Assembly (NCBI GenBank): GCA_029953675.1
Contig: JAMWBK010000009.1
Location: 806,001-870,000, forward strand
Direction of reading: 5' to 3'
DNA: 64,000 nt
Origin: Rhodosorus marinus
Taxonomy: Eukaryota; Rhodophyta; Stylonematophyceae; Stylonematales; Stylonemataceae
Part shown: piece after piece, positions 11,488 through 22,500 of the stretch
Position numbering within the stretch: position 1 is the stretch's first letter
Layout: every line of letters starts with the position of its first letter
The notes under the pieces: generated by a model
What the model was told of the DNA's origin: nothing
What the model saw: the letters and a program-made list of their open reading frames with translations, nothing else
Databases searched by the model: none
Position numbers and translations under genes: made by a program

Positions 11488-13068
11488 TCATATCGATCCG
11501 TACTTCATTGCGCTCACGTCAAAACCCGGCATGGAAAAGCCCGAGGAGAAGGTTTCCACTTCCTTCTTCAAATCCGCAAGATCCGAGTTACCCGCTAACA
11601 TCGCTTCGAAATCCTTCAACTTCTTGCCTGACTTCTCCTGAATTTTCAGGCCTACTTGGATGCCCTTATGCAGAAGCCCCGCAACTCTCTCGAAGTCTGA
11701 CTCAACAAATCCTCGCGTAGTAAGTGCGCATGTTCCAACCCGCACTCCGCCTTGAGAAGAGAAGAGGCTTGCCTGTCAGCACCCTACCTTCGGAAAGCTC
11801 AAGAGTGCTTGGTTTGTTCAAATGCGGCATGAATCTTACCTGGATTCATTGCAGACTTATCTCCGTGAACAGCGTTCTTGTTCAAAGTAATGGACACCTC
11901 ATCGAAAAGAGACTGGGCCTTTCCACCGGAGAATCCAGTCGGCCTCAAGTCCCAAAGGACGATATGATTTTCTGTACCGTCTGTTACAAGCTTGTACCCG
12001 AAACTCTTCAGTTTCTCCGCCAGCACCACGGCATTCCTTCTGACCTGTCGAGAGTACTCCTTGAACTCCGGCGTCGTCACCTCTTTCAACTGAACCGTCA
12101 AAGCAGCGATCTGATGGTTGTGTGGCCCTCCTTGCAAGGATGGGAAAACTGCCTGGTTAATCTCCGATTCTATGTTCAAGTTGTGTCCTGTTTGTAGTTT
12201 TGAAAGGCACGATTGGTTAGGCTACCGGGCTTAGAGCTGAACGCTTCACTGGCAAGGGCATACCCTGACCACATATAGGTTTTCTGCGGTAAAAGATCAT
12301 GCCCGATCTTGGCCCTCGAAGAGACTTGTGAGTTGTCGTTGTAACTACGTCGGCGTACTCGAATGGTGATGCGGCCTCTCCAGTAGCAACAAGTCCAGAT
12401 ATATGGGCCATATCGACCATTAGATAAGCGCCAATCGAGTCACAGATTTCCCGGAATCTTCGATAGTCCCACTCACGCGGGTATGCGCTTCCGCCTGCAA
12501 CGATGATCTTTGGAATAAAAAGCTGAGCATCGTGCTCAAGCTTGTCGTAGTCAATGTACCCCGTTTCCATGTCCACTCTGTACGGGAGAGACTCAAAATA
12601 GATCGAGGTAGCTGAAACCCGCTTCTTTGCTGTGTAGAAACCGTGCGTAAGGTGCCCTCCGGACGGAAGATCAAGTCCCATGATCCGATCGTGCGGCTTT
12701 ATAAGCGCTGTATAGAGCGCAAAGTTGGCTGGAGAGCCTGAGTAAGGCTGAACATTAACACCCCATTCCTCGGCACTCACTCCGAACGCGGAAAGAGCAC
12801 GCTCTTGACACAGTCGCTCCAGTTTGTCCACAACCTCGTTGCCTCCATAATACCTCGCTCCTGGATACCCCTCGGAGTATTTATTTGTGAAGACGGACCC
12901 CAAAGCATCGATAACCGCTTGGGAAGTGAAGTTTTCAGAAGCAATTAGCTCCAAACCCTTCCACTGCCTTGCCTTCTCCTGTTCTATCAGATCGTAAACC
13001 TCGGGATCCAACTCCTCTAATCTTACATTGCCGGACGCAGCCCCCGCTGAGGACCCTTCCACAACCAT
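11488..13068 (-). CDS. Serine hydroxymethyltransferase, cytosolic type
   Basis: Interconverts serine plus tetrahydrofolate with glycine plus methylene-tetrahydrofolate, using PLP. Three exons fit exactly in phase: 13068-12264, 12187-11840 and 11750-11488, giving 471 residues, the usual length for cytosolic SHMT. Landmarks are [12 protein letters not shown] near the N-terminus, [38 protein letters not shown], the PLP-lysine motif [31 protein letters not shown] in exon 2 and [11 protein letters not shown] in exon 3. The start at 13068 leaves only about 20 residues before the conserved part, with no obvious organellar leader. An in-frame upstream ATG at 13152 would need translation through a poly-G run and is disfavoured. 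The sense strand upstream carries a G-rich run and a GA microsatellite. Confidence 0.96.
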
Positions 13069-13076
13069 ACTTTCAA

Positions 13077-13099
13077 CCCTCCCCCCCCCCCAAAAACCC
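13077..13099 (-). promoter_or_regulatory. G-run (possible G4) just upstream of the SHMT start
   Basis: On the sense strand of SHMT the order is GGG, T5, G11, A, GGG, ending 9 bases before the ATG. It can form a quadruplex if the G11 run supplies two tracts. Regulatory effect is inferred only. Confidence 0.4.
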
Positions 13100-13238
13100 A
13101 GGTTCTTACTCAACAGGTAAAAAAAGCCTGGTCGGATCAAACCCGATGTCAAAAAACCAGCTCAAAAAAACTAGAAAACAAAATTATCACGGTCAAGATC
13201 CAAACACAGATCTTTTCCAAGCTCGCCGGTTTCCCTGT

Positions 13239-13257
13239 CTCTCTCTCTCTCTCTCGA
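13239..13257 (-). repeat. GA microsatellite upstream of SHMT
   Basis: The plus strand reads (TC)n, so the SHMT sense strand reads (GA)n about 170 bases upstream of the start codon. Similar tracts occur upstream of the genes at 17478 and 39804. Confidence 0.75.
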
Positions 13258-13825
13258 GATCTTGTTCCCTTAAACACCTTTCACGCCGGGGACATTGCCA
13301 AAGTAATATTGGCCTCGGGCCAAGGCCCCAGGTCAATGTCGGGCCAAGATCCGCCCATTGTTCCCTGTTGGAATTTTCCCGTACCGTGGGATCGACAAAC
13401 CTAAAAAATGAATATCCTTGATTGAATATAACGGACTGGTTTTATTTTTAATAGCATATTTTACGATATTTTAACTGTATACAATATATTGTATCGTATA
13501 TCTCAGGGTGTCGATAAGTACGTCACTTGCTGAACAGGAAGGTAGGATTTGGGAGAATGCGTGGGGATCTGGCGTTGGAATGTCGGGTGTTGGGTTTGGA
13601 GTGCTTGGGTTCGGTGAGACTGCCGATCAATCGATGATTGCAAGAGTATTTGATATCTTAGCTTTTCGCAAAGGTTATGGACCGAGCTTATTCTTCAACA
13701 GCTGAAAATCACAAAGCTATAGAAACACATCCTGCAATTTTGTGGGGGAAGTTTAGTAAATAAATAATACGGGCCAATTTGATTCTTCATATATTTTTGT
13801 ACAAAGTAGCTAACTATCCCTCGGT
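13258..13825. other. Intergenic, nothing recognised
   Basis: AT-rich sequence between the SHMT upstream region and the Kri1 stop codon. A 65-codon plus-strand frame at 13508-13705 is glycine-rich and unlike any known protein; I treat it as chance. Confidence 0.5.
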
Positions 13826-15857
13826 TCAAGAATGGTACGCGGCCATCCTGGACTCTGATAGTGGTATGTCACTCTTCCTCTTGTGCTTCTTTCGTTTTTT
13901 CGGTTTTGACTCGCCTCTTTCTCGATCGCGATTGGTCCGTTCCTGTATTCCTTCCTTTTCGCCCTTGGAAGACATGTTTCTGTTCTTGGACTTCTTCGAT
14001 CCCTTTTCTACTGTCGCGCTTCCTGTGCTCTTCTGCTTAGCAGTTGTCTTCCGAGATGACTTTTCGGTTTTGCCGATCGACCCACTAAACCTCTTTTTGC
14101 TCTTCTGAGCTTTCCCTACGCGGTATGGAGCTAATCGCTTGAGCGGCATAATCCGATTAAGCTCCTGGTCATCAGTCGTTAGTATCTGCTCCATTGTCAG
14201 ACCGTAATTCTCAGGCTCCACTGTTTTGTACTTGAACTTCAGCTCCTCACGTTCCATGTACTTGGATGCGTCGATATCGTAGTACTCCTCCACAAGGGCT
14301 CCAAGTTTTTCATCTTCCAATTCCTGTCCATGGTTTGCACCCTTGTTTCCAGCTTTACCATTCGCAGCATCGCTCCCGCCTAGATCTTCCAGCAAACTTT
14401 CACCCTGGAAAGGATGAACCGTTTTATCCTCATCCTGCCCGTAGTAGTCCTCACCAAACTTTTGTGCCATCTTCTCGGCGAACTTGTCGGGGTCAAAATC
14501 CTCGTCAAGGTCGAAATCATCGAATTGAACGCCACCACTCGTTTGTTCCAGCTGCTTCAATCGCTCGTTAATCTCAACCTTTTTCAGATTCTTCAAACGG
14601 TTGATTTCCTCTAACTTCTCTTGCTTTTTCTGTTCCTTTAGAAGCCTCTTCCTCTCTCTCTGTTGCTTTCTACGATCATCTACGCGTCTCGCAGAATCAT
14701 CAACCTTCCGAGAGTAGGATACAATATTGGTCCCCTTGTCCTCCTCAAAGCGGAAATTGTGTGAGCGTTCAGCAGCATCCTGCTGGTCGAGAAATTCTTC
14801 CTCCTCCTCCACTTTTACATTGTCGATCTCAATGTCATAAGTCGAGGCATCAGGTGGGGCTCCTTTGTTTTTATCCAGCCAGCCATTGTTCATAATGAAG
14901 TCCCGAAGAAACCTCTCTTTGTCATCTGTGGTCTCCTTCTCCAAGTAGCTGTGAAGCAAGTATTCCTCTCCACGCTGCTTTCCAAGATTTCTGCTCCTCA
15001 CCAGCGCAAAGTGTTCATAATCCTTCTCCTCTGCTAGCCTTTCCTCGTCAGTTATCTTCTTTACTTTGAAAAAGTTGTCTTCGGAGTCGTCACTATCATC
15101 ATCGGGTTCCTCTAGTCCTTCTGCAATGGCGTCTTTTAGTTGCTTTTGCTCACTGTCGTACACTTTTGAGTTGGACTTTTCCTGTTGCGTTATGAAAGAA
15201 ACGGTCAGAGCTCACGTCCCGGAAAGCAACTGTTGATAGTTGACACACCTGTTGACCATCGTCTTCATCTTCAGAGGACGAGCTTTCTGCAAGAGTGCCC
15301 TTCTCGAGGATCTCTTTTCGAACGTAGTCCTTTATTGTCAGCCTTTCCGGGACGTCATCATCTTCATCTGCATCCCACCCTGCGACTGGTTCGTCATCGC
15401 TACCGAGCTCTTGCGTGCTTGTTGGATCTGCACCATCCTCCCCCTCGGGCTCAACGTCCTGGAAAAATTTCACGTTCTTGTCGTACACTCGAGCGTCTTT
15501 GCTGCGAATTGCCTGTAGGGTTTCGCCAATCCTTTGGTCAATTTTCTTCGTAAGCAGAACTGCATTGTCATCCTCTGATTCTGAGGTGGACGAAAAAGCC
15601 TCGTCCTGGTCATCATTGAGATCAATTCCTAAACTGTTGGCTGCATTCATTGAGACGCCGAAGGAGCACATATCAAGAACGTTAGCTTGCTACCAAACGA
15701 GGGGAGGGAAAACGACCGGAAATTCATAACCGCTCTCATTCTTGAAGAAATACACACCTCGATGCAGTTCCTGTTTCCGCTTCTTCCGCTCGAACTCTTC
15801 AGCGTAGGCCTCGTTGATTTGCAGCCCACTGCCCGCGTTCTTCTTCTTCCTCGGCAT
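13826..15857 (-). CDS. Kri1-like ribosome biogenesis factor
   Basis: Nucleolar protein needed for 18S rRNA processing and 40S assembly together with Krr1. Exon 1 starts MPRKKKNAGSG and carries INEAYAEEFERKKRKQELHR, matching the Kri1 N-terminus. Exon 2 (about 15680-15250) is very acidic. The large exon 3 (15182-13826) holds the conserved core: ERFLRDFIMNNGWLD, EEEEEFLDQQDAAERSHNFR, RRKQQRERKRLLKEQKKQEK, FAEKMAQKFGEDYYG, EEYYDIDASKYMEREELKFK and MEQILTTDDQELNRIMPLKR. The tail is a lysine-rich nuclear-localisation type sequence. Exons 2 and 3 join as DGQQ|EKSNSKVYDSEQ, across an intron starting GTGTGTC. Total about 620 residues, normal for the family. The exon 1-2 acceptor is the least certain point. 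Confidence 0.92.
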
Positions 15858-16979
15858 GCTTGAATTTTCTCTCCGCCTAATAGCAAAACTGATAAGTCGA
15901 AACCTATGTCTAAGGGAACCCAAATGAAAGGACGCCCGCACACCCCTGTCGCCAGCGACGGCCCGGGTTGCGCCTTGCTTTAACACAGCAACCTCTTTTG
16001 GCTGTTCTCGGGGGATGGTTCAAACTCTTGTACAGAGGTCAAACCTAATTTATTCATAATCTAGCTACTGCGTGCAGCCGAAGATAGTTCGGTAAATCTT
16101 CACAAACAGAGCCAGAAGGAAAAAAAATTTCCGCTTTCTTGCCACGCACAGACCCGGGTCACAGTAGTTGGGGAACACATTTTCGGGCGCTGACGAGCAC
16201 CAGGTAGGTTTATCACATATTTTTCCACTTCAACTGTTTAGTAACGACACATTTGTTCGCCTTCATTAGATTCGTATAGTCTTTCATAAAGCCGTGAAAC
16301 AGAAATTCCCGCAAAACCTTCCCTCATGTCAGCAATTCAATCAATTAAAATTAAATGATTGATAGTTTTGATTGATCCATCGTCGCCGGCTGACACCGGT
16401 TATTGAATTTTCATACAATATGTGTATATTGATATTTGTTTACTTTTTATTGTTCAGGCGGAGTTTCCCGAACGTGTTCTTAGTAGAGAGTTAGCATGAC
16501 CTCGCGTCTCCATGGTGCCTCCTTGAGGAGTTTACACTCCTGCCCGAGCTGGTGGATTGTACGTTTCAATGTTCACGATGGATGTTTTTTTCTGATAAAG
16601 TATTTCACTGAAGAGAACGAGTGCAAGTGCGTGGGTTCCCGTCCAGGTCCTGGGCAAAAACCCGGTTGCATGTGTCTCTCATCGGGTGGAATCCTTCCCT
16701 CTACGAAAATCGGTGGACTGAAACGGGATGCTCCTCCGCTCTTCTAGTTTTAAGTCGTCACTCTGCACTCGATCGACGGTTCATGGCGATTGGAAGCTTT
16801 TTCGTCCTGGATATACTCAGGGGTGATCAAGACCTATGCTATGTTTGGTTGGCGAAAGCTGAATACTCCGGCGGCAAAGAAGTACAAGGAAAAGACGCAA
16901 GCAGGGAGTCTAGCAACGGATTCCCCGTATCAGGCGCTCGTCGGCTCGCTCTAACATACGCACGAGGACTCGTCGTGCG
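15858..16979. other. Intergenic region with unassigned open frames
   Basis: Upstream of Kri1 and downstream of nothing clear. Plus-strand frames at 16496-16747 and 16621-17001 overlap each other and show no domain; the second ends inside the hairpin at 16980. I do not support a gene. Confidence 0.4.
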
Positions 16980-17031
16980 TAGCCGGCTGTTTAAGGCGTA
17001 GGATATAGCCTACGCCTTAAACAGCCGGCTA
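16980..17031. repeat. Perfect inverted repeat, 23-bp arms, 6-base loop
   Basis: Arms 16980-17002 and 17009-17031 are exact reverse complements (left arm begins TAGCCGGCTGTTTAAGGCGT). The loop is ATATAG. The arms are too long to be chance. The element lies 450 bp upstream of the next gene. It could be a short foldback element, a strong structured RNA or a sequence-assembly palindrome. Confidence 0.85.
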
Positions 17032-17477
17032 AGCGAAGACCAATCACTTAAAATGACACGTTGATTCATGAATGCCATGGACAGCTCCCTCCATTGTTGT
17101 TGAGGGACTATCTCACCCACACAATACCCCCAGCCTCCTCCTTATCCCAAACCCTCACAAAAAAAAACCCTATCCATAAGACAATCATTTAAAATCGTAC
17201 TTTGATTGATAAGTCACCCTCCCCCCAACCGAACCGCGGATGGCGGTGGACCTATTTCAATTCTAAAAAACTTTTACAGTGGTTTTCGGGGATGAGGATG
17301 GAGGAAGAAGAATGTAGTGACTTATTAGATGAGAAACGGGTGCATTTCCTGTTTGTAGGATGCGCCTGGGAAAAGTTGACCAACAGTTTTGCTGGCTTAG
17401 TGAGGGGTTTTGGAAACAAGAGACAGAGAGAGAGATAGATAGATAGAGAGAGATTCTGTCTGCTTGCTGCCGCGGGG
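17032..17477. promoter_or_regulatory. Upstream region of the NOL11-like gene, with GA/GATA microsatellite
   Basis: About 440 bases before the start codon at 17478. At 17421-17455 the sense strand carries a run of GA and GATA units. An AAACCC-type motif is near 17168. A short frame at 17202-17438 looks like chance. Confidence 0.5.
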
Positions 17478-19703
17478 ATGGTTTTGGGGATGTCTGCTAC
17501 GGCGGAGTTGGTTGAGGAGAAAGGGAAGAATGAGTGGAAGACACGATGGGATCACCATCGTGGGTCCTGTAGTGGTGTAGAGCTGCGTTCTCTGGGGGAT
17601 GATGGATTGGGAACGGATTTTGCGTGTGCGGAAGACGGCCGGTTGCTCGCCTGGAGTGGCGAGCGGGGTCGGCTTATCGAGACATTGCCAGAGGACGGCT
17701 GCTGTTATGTGGTGGCAATAGGTGAACGGAAATGTGTATCTGTTGGAAAGAATGGATCGATTACGATATATTCCCTCCAGAGTAAAGGTTTTGTCAGACA
17801 GCGGGGTCTTGATGCGGTGCAGCCGGGTGAATTGCAAGCGGCCACAGTATCACGAAGGAAGGAGGGAATTACTTGTCTCGTTGTGGTCAAGTCCCTTTCT
17901 TCAATTGTTCTATGCAAATATGAGAACATAGACGATTCACAGTCCACAGACGGATCAAAGACCTCGTTAGAGCCATCCCGTGATGGCGATGCTGTGGTCA
18001 GCATTGCGATGGTAGGTGAAGTTATTGTGCTTCTGCGGGCATCTGGACTATTACAATCTCTCAAGAACGGAACTTTCAAGTTCCAAAGGGAGCTTTCGAG
18101 CAATTCGAAGAAAGCTAGAAATCAGGCCTCCGAAATTGCGCAACTAGGAAAGACGGGCCCCTACTTTGTAGTTCTCTTCTGTGGTCGTCTTAGCTTTTGG
18201 GATAGCAAGTTTGGAATTGGGTTCTGCTATGTCGACCTTTCGAACAGTCCTTTTTTCGAGAGCATATCGGTATCACATTCGAGCGTCACACTTGAGACCT
18301 CAGAAACGGAAAGACGGACCTATAGAGTGATCTACGAGCTACCGAAACTAAGCTTGGCGTCAGCTGCAGCAGTAGGGCCTGGTGCCTGTGTCGAGATTGG
18401 AGATGTGTATGATGAAGCTCCAATCGGATCCATGCCTCAAATGACGGCGCCCTTAACCTCGGCTGCCGATGCCTCGACACTCGAGAGGTTTGAGAAATTT
18501 GTAGCAGGGTCTGAGAGGGACGATATGGACGCCTTCGGGCTTGTGGTGAATCCCACGAGAACTCCTGACAGTGACGCGCTGCTATCTGCGATGAAACTTC
18601 AAGGCATGAATGGAACTAACGCCGGACATAACACAGCGGATGCGCCGTCTGAGAGGCTTGCGTCAGCCGCGGCCGCGAGGTTTGTTTCCCTTGCTCCTGC
18701 TGGTGATGCCATGCCACAGCTTCTGAAGGCAAAACCCCTTCTGCTTTGCTTCGCTCAGGTGCGTCGAAGAAATTGATCGTGGAAAACTGGACTTCGTACC
18801 AGCGCTCGCTTCCATCATCCGGACTGGCTCCGTCTCGCTCTCCGCGCTTACTGCATCCTACTCATCCCTATCGGGCAATGTGAGCACGAGCGGGGAGCTT
18901 TTGAGGATGCTCTACAAACGAGAAACAGCGTCTGTACTGCAAGAGGTTTTAAAGCATGTTAGAGATGTTCACGAGAGAGAGTATGTAACAGTTGCGTCGC
19001 TTGCTCTAGCTTGGATGCGTGTCGGAGAGGACGAGGAAGCTGAGAGGTGGGACACCAGAGACACAGCTTTTCATCAAGTTTTGGTCGGGTTGGAGCACTG
19101 GTAAATGCTCAGGGAGTCTGTTGCTAACGTTCTTGATCGTCGCTCCCGACTTAGGCTTATTGAGTGCTGCGTTACTCATTCTACGGATCCCCGGCGACTA
19201 ACAGCTGCGCTGAAGTTCCTGACTATGAGGGACGTGATTGATTTAATAGATAGTCTCGATAGAACAGTGTTCTCGAGCTTTTGGTCCGAAGCTGATGATT
19301 TATCCATGGAAGTTCTCAACGAAAGCTACTTCGGCGAGTCGTCAACTCGGAAGCTGGGACGGCCCATTGAGAACGCGCTCACTTGGCTGTCCTGCCTAAT
19401 TGACGCACACTTCAGTTCGCTGATACTCGAGCAGGACTCCGTCGATAAGCTGCTCTCCGTGCTCAAATCTTCACGGGAAGCTAGACTTCTTTGCGAGGTA
19501 TGGAAGTACCCAACGTCTCGTTGCTGACAGATTTCGAACTGGTTGCAACTGTTTCCCCATGCCCTGCCCCTTAACACGCGAGTGTGCATCTTTCGTAGGC
19601 TTTAGAACCGTTCGAAGGGATGATCGACCACCTGATCAAAAGGAAGGACCTCCCAGTACCTCCGCGACCAGCGTTTGAGGTGCAGACCTTGTACTTGAGC
19701 TAG
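17478..19703 (+). CDS. NOL11/Utp8-like nucleolar protein (tentative)
   Basis: I recognise this gene only tentatively. The N-terminal 350 residues contain beta-propeller-like repeats (GRLLAWSGERGR, CVSVGKNGSITIYSL, YFVVLFCGRLSFWDS). The C-terminal part is helical and ends with WLSCLIDAHFSSLILE, then a VDKLLSVLKSSREA segment, and finally FEVQTLYLS. That order resembles the C-terminus of NOL11, a UTP-A (t-UTP) subunit needed for rRNA transcription and early processing. Exon joins in phase: ASAAAAR|CVEEIDRG (intron ending at 18759), AER|ESVANVL (66-base intron about 19047-19113 that contains an in-frame TAA), and LLCE|ALEPFEG (intron about 19497-19597). Because the 66-base intron is a multiple of three, a gene finder could mistake it for a nonsense codon. 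Alternative: another WD-type nucleolar or trafficking protein. Confidence 0.55.
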
Positions 19704-19879
19704 AAGTCGAAGCCAAGTTTTTGCGGATCCATGAATGTATCAACTTTGTACAAAGCGTGTTTTTGGAGTTTTGATGTTGTTTATAATTTTAGGTTCACGT
19801 TTGGAAAGCTACAAGTTGCGGAGAACTACAGTTCACCAAAAACAAATCTGATGCTTTCTATAGCTCTTTACGCTGACGA

Positions 19880-21708
19880 TCAGCCTCGTTTGGAAGAGTC
19901 TGCCTTTTCCCCACCACTCTGAACGATACACCCGTGGAGGGTGTACAGTCGATGGTTCTCCTCGATGCTGTCCTTGTCGTACTCGTAGTTCACGCACATT
20001 CCCAGACTCTCTCTCAGCCTCTGCTTCTCTGTATCTGCCATCCAGTTAAGTCTCAGGACGCTAGCTCCATTCCTTAGATGAAAGTTGGCAACAGGATCCA
20101 GCGCGCGGATCCTTTGCCTTTTCGCCTTGAGAAGGTAGTCCGAGCACAGCCTTTCTAGCTCGGCACGGTTCAGCTCAATAAGAGCTTTTCTGTGATCCAT
20201 CACAACAAGAGGGCCATTCACATTCAAACCGTTTTCAGATGCAACTAATCTCAGTCAATGCGTGCCCTCGGATTGCCTTACCTCGGAGCGAAATCTTCCT
20301 GAACGCCAATGCGTGTGATCGCCGCAATCATCTCCCTTGACAGGCTGGTGGGGGTGTTGGAGCGGACGATCTGTTGCAGGTATACGACGAATTCTGGGAG
20401 CGGGGATAGCGTAACGAACCTCGAGAGATTCCCGATTGATCCATCATTCGAGAGCTCCTCGAGCACACGCCTGATCAAGAATTCCCCTAGTGTAAGACCA
20501 CGCAGTCCAGCCTGCGTTGACGCTATCGCGCAGAACACCGCCGTTACTGGAGGGGACGTCGTCTCTTGAACTTGTTCCATTTCCGGAAATGAAGCAGGGA
20601 CACTACCACCTCCCACCAGAGCGACTTCGACGTAGACCAGAGGTTCATTCTCGAGCAGCGGGTGAAAGTATACATAGATTCTTCTACGCTTTTCCAGCCT
20701 CTTCGAAAGGAGTTTCCGAAACGCATCAAGAAAGGCAGTCGGAATTCATTCAGCTTCCTAGGCCTTAACTCACAGCTTGACAGGGCTGCAAAAGCCCTTC
20801 GCTTTCTGAAGATAATATGTTTGATCGCACAAGTACAGAGCAAAATTCTTTCTGAGCACTCTGAAAGCATTCACTACTGACATTGGGAGCGAACATAGCA
20901 TCTTCACAAAGCAAAGGGCTTGTACTGCACTGACCCCCTTCTCAGCCCGTATCTTCTGGATCCTCACGTTTCTAAAAACATAGAGTTTGAAGGGGAACAG
21001 ATCACCTTTTTCATATCTTCCCATGATAGGATCGGCTTTGGAGAATACATCCTTGAGTACTTCATTAACCTTAAAAGCAGATCCGCTGGCGAGCTCATCG
21101 ATATCCGCCTCAGGTGCATCATGCCAATGGAGAACCAGTCTCGCAACAGACGGGAGAGTACAACGAGAATTTCGTTTAGCGATTCGTCCTGTCGGAGACA
21201 AAAGTGTGCAAATTTTCAGGAGTTTTCAGTGAATAGGCTGTCTTCTCGAGCTTGGCGTAGCTCACTCGAGCGAAGATCAAACCTTCTTTTCATGCTGGAG
21301 GAGGTCGGCCCTCATTTGAACCACAACTTCCATCCCTCGCTTTGAATGGATTAGTAGCTGAAGCAATCCATTGTAAGCTGGAGTTATAGACCCTCTTAGA
21401 TTATCGAGGGAGGATCTGTCTCGAGGGTTCCAGCGATCAACCGCGAGAGCAACCTCCTGCGTGGAGCTCCCAAGATCGGCTCCAAGGATGGCGAGGGTTT
21501 GAATTCGGGATCCAGGAGTTTGTCCAATGAATCGATGACAAAACTCATTCAGCCCTGCCTCAGTAACTCCGGCCATTCTTCTCGGATCTCGAACCATCAT
21601 CCGCACCTGGCCGACCAACCGCTTCTCAAATCGAGGATCCACTCTCCTGCTTCGAAGCAGCCGTTCCCAGTACAGGTTCATCACCCTGGCCCTCCAATTC
21701 GAAGCCAT
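19880..21708 (-). CDS. Malonyl-CoA decarboxylase (MLYCD-like)
   Basis: Converts malonyl-CoA to acetyl-CoA in peroxisome, mitochondrion or cytosol. Exon near 21708-21277 gives the helical N-terminal domain (GLNEFCHRFIG, TPAYNGLLQLLIHS, VVQMRADLLQ). The next exon has LSRLLRDWFSIGMMHLRRIS and WEDMKKVI. The catalytic GNAT-like domain follows: YFHPLLENEPLVYVEVAL, AVFCAIASTQAGLRGLTLGE, FLIRRVLEELSN and FVTLSPLPEFVVYL. The last exon has DPVANFHLRNGASVLRLNWM and ADTEKQRLRESLGMCVNYEY. These match MCD in order and spacing, including the conserved SSTQ-GL and NPVANFH-type motifs. The intron between about 20986 and 20710 is unusually long for this window and its acceptor is uncertain. The true N-terminus may lie further upstream (see 21758-22070). 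No obvious C-terminal PTS1 is visible. Confidence 0.88.
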
Positions 21709-21757
21709 GATATTCCAGGTCTTGTTTCGAGGCCCTCAGCATTGAGAAGGTCGCCGA

Positions 21758-22070
21758 TCAAACTCTAGCACGACTTAAGCAAACCTTTATCGTGAGTTGT
21801 GATAATGTTCTCGCGCGACTCCAGATCTCGGACTCCACTTCCAATAGGTTCAAGTATAGATTTACGGCGATCACAAGTTTCCAGGAGCTTCTGTACCACG
21901 TCCAAGTCCAATATAAAAGGACCGTCGTCTTCTCCAGGTAGACCGTCAAGCCCTGCAAAACTTGCATCGGTTCTACCCCAATTGAGGGAAGTTCGGTGTC
22001 GGTCTGCAAGGACGGGTTCAACGTTCCAATGAGCTTTTATGTGATTCCAAAGAGCTCACAGATGCTACCT
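21758..22070 (-). other. Open frame upstream of malonyl-CoA decarboxylase, possible 5' exon
   Basis: One minus-strand frame stays open for about 95 codons and reads like real protein: WGRTDASFAGLDGLPGEDDG, then FILDLDVVQKLLETCDRRKS and VRDLESRENIITTHDK. A donor-like AAAG|GTTTGC follows. It could be an N-terminal exon of the decarboxylase or the end of a separate small gene. I cannot place its start. Confidence 0.35.
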
Positions 22071-22500
22071 GAGGAATGAAAGAAAGCTGATCATCGTGCA
22101 AGGCTGTAAAAGGATTGCTTGCGAACACGGGAGGGACTGTTAAGAGGATCAACAGAAAACCAGAGCCGACTTTTACTTCCTGCTTATTATCCTACTTCCA
22201 CGTAGGTACAAATAATACACAAATAACAGTGTTGCGCTCCCTCGAAGTCCAGCCGACTACGGTTCTCGCTGGACGTTCAGAGCCAACTTTGAACCAAAAT
22301 ACAAGCCGCTGCCGCTGAAGAATCAATCGTTTAGGCGCCGTCATCTCCCCCTCCCCAGCCTTCACCTTTGCACAATCGATTTCGCAGCCAAGAGCATCTG
22401 AGCGCATGAGGGAAGCAAACCTTCAAGACACAGCAGTATCGTCCATTCTGACCCTCCGTCTCCCCAACGCGTCTGCCTTGCTCGCCGAAATACAGAATAG
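22071..22500. other. Unassigned sequence between two minus-strand genes
   Basis: The minus-strand frame at 22407-22192 (71 codons, MTAPKRLILQRQRLVFWF) has no recognisable domain. This interval should contain the 3' end of the RagC/D transcript and the promoter of the decarboxylase. Confidence 0.35.

Noticed and set aside
17705-18103. 132-codon minus-strand frame
   Set aside because: Antisense of the beta-propeller region of the gene at 17478; no domain.
19102-19104. In-frame stop splitting the gene at 17478 into two
   Set aside because: A 66-base GT-AG intron removes it and joins AER to ESVANVLDRR in phase, so this is not a pseudogene.
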